Assembly (NCBI RefSeq): GCF_008806325.1
Contig: NZ_WACR01000010.1
Span: 1 to 64,000, forward strand
DNA length: 64,000 bases
Direction: 5' to 3'
Source: Salibacter halophilus
GTDB lineage: Bacteria; Bacteroidota; Bacteroidia; Flavobacteriales_G; Salibacteraceae
In this document: piece by piece, positions 62,471 to 64,000 of the stretch
How the letters are laid out: the number at the start of each line of letters is the position of its first letter
Position numbering within the stretch: position 1 is the first letter of the stretch
Position numbers and translations under genes: made by a program
The notes under the pieces: generated by a model
The model's database searches: none
The model's input: the letters and a program-made list of their open reading frames with translations, nothing else
Told to the model about the DNA's origin: nothing

Positions 62471-63196
62471 TCAGTATTTTTTAAACCACGATTTTATTTT
62501 CATTTCGATAACTCCAAAGAAAGCTTCTTTGAAAATTCCGGTATTCATTTTAGAAGTTCCTTCCTGGCGGTCAGTGAAAATGATCGGAACCTCTACAATG
62601 TTGAAGCCCAACTTCCAGGTTGTGAACTTCATTTCTATTTGAAAGGCGTAACCTTTAAACTTTATCTTGTCGAGATTGATGCGTTGTAATACTTTTTTTG
62701 AGTAGCATTTGAAACCGGCCGTGGCATCCTGAATGGGCATTCCGGTTATCATGCGAACATAAACCGATGCAAAGTAACTCATGAGTACTCTGCCCATCGG
62801 CCAGTTGACCACGTTGACTCCCGAAACATACCGCGATCCAATAGCCATGTCAGCTCCTTTTGTAGCACAGGCTTCATGTAACCGAACGAGGTCTTCAGGG
62901 TTGTGCGAGAAGTCGCAGTCCATTTCGAAAATGTAGTCGTAATCGTTGTCGAGAGCCCATTTAAAGCCGGTGATATAAGCTGTACCCAGACCTAATTTTC
63001 CTCTTCGCTCAATGATGTGGAGTTTTTGAGAAAACTCTTTTTGAAGTGTTTTGACGATTTCTCCGGTTCCATCAGGTGAGCCGTCATCAATAATGAGCAA
63101 GTCGAACGGAATTTCGAGTGAAAACACGGTTCTGACCATGCGTTCCACATTCTCCTTTTCATTATAGGTTGGAATTATTACAACGTTGTTCGACAC
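62471..63196 (-). CDS. Polyprenol-phosphate mannosyltransferase-like (DPM1-type GT2)
   Basis: 241 residues. Transfers a sugar from a nucleotide donor to a polyprenyl phosphate. GT-A motifs: VVIIPTYNEKENVERMV, LLIIDDGSPDGTGEIV, the DxD as FEMDCDFSHNPED, ATAGFKCYSKKVL and the late EVPIIFTDRQEGTSKMN. Lacks the membrane helices of larger DpmI proteins, like DPM1. First gene of the pyrC unit, 5 nt before it. Word GGTTCTGACC at 63128. Confidence 0.92.
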   Translation of the reverse strand: MSNNVVIIPTYNEKENVERMVRTVFSLEIPFDLLIIDDGSPDGTGEIVKTLQKEFSQKLHIIERRGKLGLGTAYITGFKWALDNDYDYIFEMDCDFSHNPEDLVRLHEACATKGADMAIGSRYVSGVNVVNWPMGRVLMSYFASVYVRMITGMPIQDATAGFKCYSKKVLQRINLDKIKFKGYAFQIEMKFTTWKLGFNIVEVPIIFTDRQEGTSKMNTGIFKEAFFGVIEMKIKSWFKKY

Positions 63197-63218
63197 GATT
63201 AAATCAATTATTGAATGG

Positions 63219-63226
63219 CGAAATTA
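63219..63226 (-). promoter_or_regulatory. -7 box variant of the DPM1-like gene
   Basis: Minus strand TAATTTCG (one change) followed by C, 22 nt before the ATG. Confidence 0.4.
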
Positions 63227-63393
63227 CTCAACGGATTTTGTATTCGCTATATTTTGTGTTGGATTTAGGGAAAATTAAGAGAATTTAGAGTAGATAGATT
63301 AGGTTTTTTTTGAGGTTTGACAATGATGTGCTTTACTCATTTGAATAGTTATTTTTAGTTTAGTTGTTGTATTTACTAGTAAACACCTCTACT

Positions 63394-64000
63394 ATGAATT
63401 CAATTAAGATAGCTTGTTTGATATTTTTATTCTCGCCTTCATTCTTATCTGCTCAGAAAGTAGATGACGATACTGTGGATAATGGATCTCCTGCACATCG
63501 GGTTATTTTTGGAGGTGGTTTTGGATTGGGAATGTCCTCTGTGCTTAATGAAAATAACTCAGGTATTAGCCCGGAGAAATATTTTGGGCTCAATTTGGGT
63601 TATCGCTTGAGTCATAATTTCTATTTGGCAACAGGGTTATTGGTAAGCACAGATCATCGTATTCAATTTGAGCGATCTAATAATTCCTCAGCATATTCAG
63701 GGAATACAGCTATTATTCCGCTATCAATAAACTATTCAAAAAATAGTGAGGGTGTTTCCCCTGTTTTTGGCATAGGAGTCTTTTACCGAACTGACCAAAT
63801 GGGAGACGACTCAGAATTAACGATAGGGAATGAAATGAATGATGATGACATAGTATCGAACTTTGGCTCTCACCTCAAGTTAGGATTGGCTTATACTGAC
63901 TATTATTCAAATACTTTCTTTCTTAAAGGTGCCAGGTACGGGATAACTTTTAACAGCTATACTGATACTATTAATGATGAGTTGCAGATTACTTCTTCAG
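63394..64000 (+). CDS. Outer-membrane beta-barrel protein, partial
   Basis: The ATG at 63394 opens a frame without stop to the right edge (202 codons). Signal peptide (IKIACLIFLFSPSFLSAQ), then alternating strands typical of the OMP_b-brl family: HRVIFGGGFGLGMSSVL, YFGLNLGYRLSHNFYLATG, GVSPVFGIGVFYRTD and FLKGARYGITF. Predicted small outer-membrane barrel; C terminus missing. I cannot see a convincing promoter in the 197 nt before it. Confidence 0.8.
   Translation, partial: MNSIKIACLIFLFSPSFLSAQKVDDDTVDNGSPAHRVIFGGGFGLGMSSVLNENNSGISPEKYFGLNLGYRLSHNFYLATGLLVSTDHRIQFERSNNSSAYSGNTAIIPLSINYSKNSEGVSPVFGIGVFYRTDQMGDDSELTIGNEMNDDDIVSNFGSHLKLGLAYTDYYSNTFFLKGARYGITFNSYTDTINDELQITSS

Larger units (their letters stand above)
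2038..63137. repeat. Dispersed decamer GGTCAGANCC (36 exact copies, hand count)
   Basis: Plus orientation (GGTCAGANCC) starts: 2038, 6545, 7801, 9938, 12340, 13343, 16802, 19120, 27966, 30600, 34802, 40472, 42140, 44188, 48173, 59063. Minus orientation (GGNTCTGACC) starts: 5222, 7418, 8642, 9895, 10446, 12531, 13815, 17365, 19037, 22272, 24607, 27749, 28162, 31560, 40859, 41467, 45278, 49862, 54922, 63128. All lie in coding sequence. The base before GG is a pyrimidine in 35 of 36, the base before that A/T in 31; N is A 13, T 12, G 10, C 1. Chance expectation for the nine fixed bases is about 0.2-0.5 in the window. About 20 further sites have one mismatch. Confidence 0.9.

Noticed and set aside
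2038-63137. Reading the decamer as a Chi or KOPS-like polar site
   Set aside because: Orientation is 16 to 20 and alternating, whereas those signals are strongly biased along a replichore. A whole-genome check could revive it.
1-64000. tRNA, rRNA, CRISPR, insertion sequence, prophage or integron
   Set aside because: No cloverleaf, direct-repeat array, transposase, integrase or phage structural gene was seen on either strand.

Overview
The window looks like chromosomal DNA of a member of the Bacteroidota, most likely the Flavobacteriales (a Cryomorphaceae- or Schleiferiaceae-like lineage would fit; I cannot name a genus). The reasons are promoters with the Bacteroidota -7 box TAnnTTTG in front of most transcription units, several secreted proteins with type IX secretion (T9SS) tails, DUF4271, DUF4296 and DUF6089 proteins, a MurF-remnant/alanine racemase fusion, and the gene order pdxJ / CBS / tamA-like / nadK / DUF6089 x3 / uppS / bamA / ompH x2 / murI. 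Genes are packed very tightly. I see no tRNA, rRNA, CRISPR array, insertion sequence or prophage. All 55 gene calls are protein genes; the first (1-1176) and last (63394-64000) run off the window.

Layout. 1-2.5 kb: a LamG-type surface protein and glutaryl-CoA dehydrogenase. 2.6-6.4 kb: DUF4271, hemD, rnpA, ctpA. 6.4-9.8 kb: O-antigen-ligase-like protein and two glycosyltransferases. 9.8-16.8 kb: alr, tdk, an acidic coiled-coil protein, a TerB-like protein, rsmI, bioY, DUF3108, M23 peptidase. 16.8-23.8 kb: GDPD lipoprotein, SDR, quinone-oxidoreductase-like MDR, DAHP synthase/chorismate mutase, a candidate tiny RNA, DUF819, recJ. 23.8-29.9 kb: PKD lipoprotein, sigma/anti-sigma-barrel pair, dnaG, MORN lipoprotein, nfu. 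30-42.4 kb: gamma-carbonic anhydrase, murI and the outer-membrane biogenesis block. 42.4-55.4 kb: hydrolase, then a minus-strand surface locus of lipoproteins, a PorV-like barrel, a TonB-dependent transporter, an OB-fold T9SS protein, a large T9SS protein and an EEP-family nuclease/phosphatase. 55.6-63.2 kb: an AT-rich T9SS protein, tyrS, an epimerase, a DUF4296 lipoprotein, pyrC and a DPM1-like glycosyltransferase; then a partial outer-membrane protein.

The most unusual signal is not a gene. A ten-base word, GGTCAGANCC (reverse GGNTCTGACC), occurs 36 times exactly (hand count), where about 0.2-0.5 would be expected. It sits in unrelated genes, on both strands and in all five reading frames that avoid its stop codon. 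It prefers a pyrimidine just before it (35/36) and A, T or G at the N (35/36). Neighbouring copies tend to alternate in orientation. This looks like a genome-wide DNA signal comparable in density to the uptake sequences of Haemophilus or Neisseria. I know of no such element described in Bacteroidota.

Other points: a strong promoter running straight into a terminator between convergent genes (candidate ~55-nt RNA, 20794-20848); a DnaG primase without its zinc ligands; an alanine racemase carrying only the last domain of MurF; a protein joining an anti-sigma-like membrane anchor to a beta-barrel; three tandem DUF6089 paralogues; and six of seven convergent gene pairs that overlap at their 3' ends.
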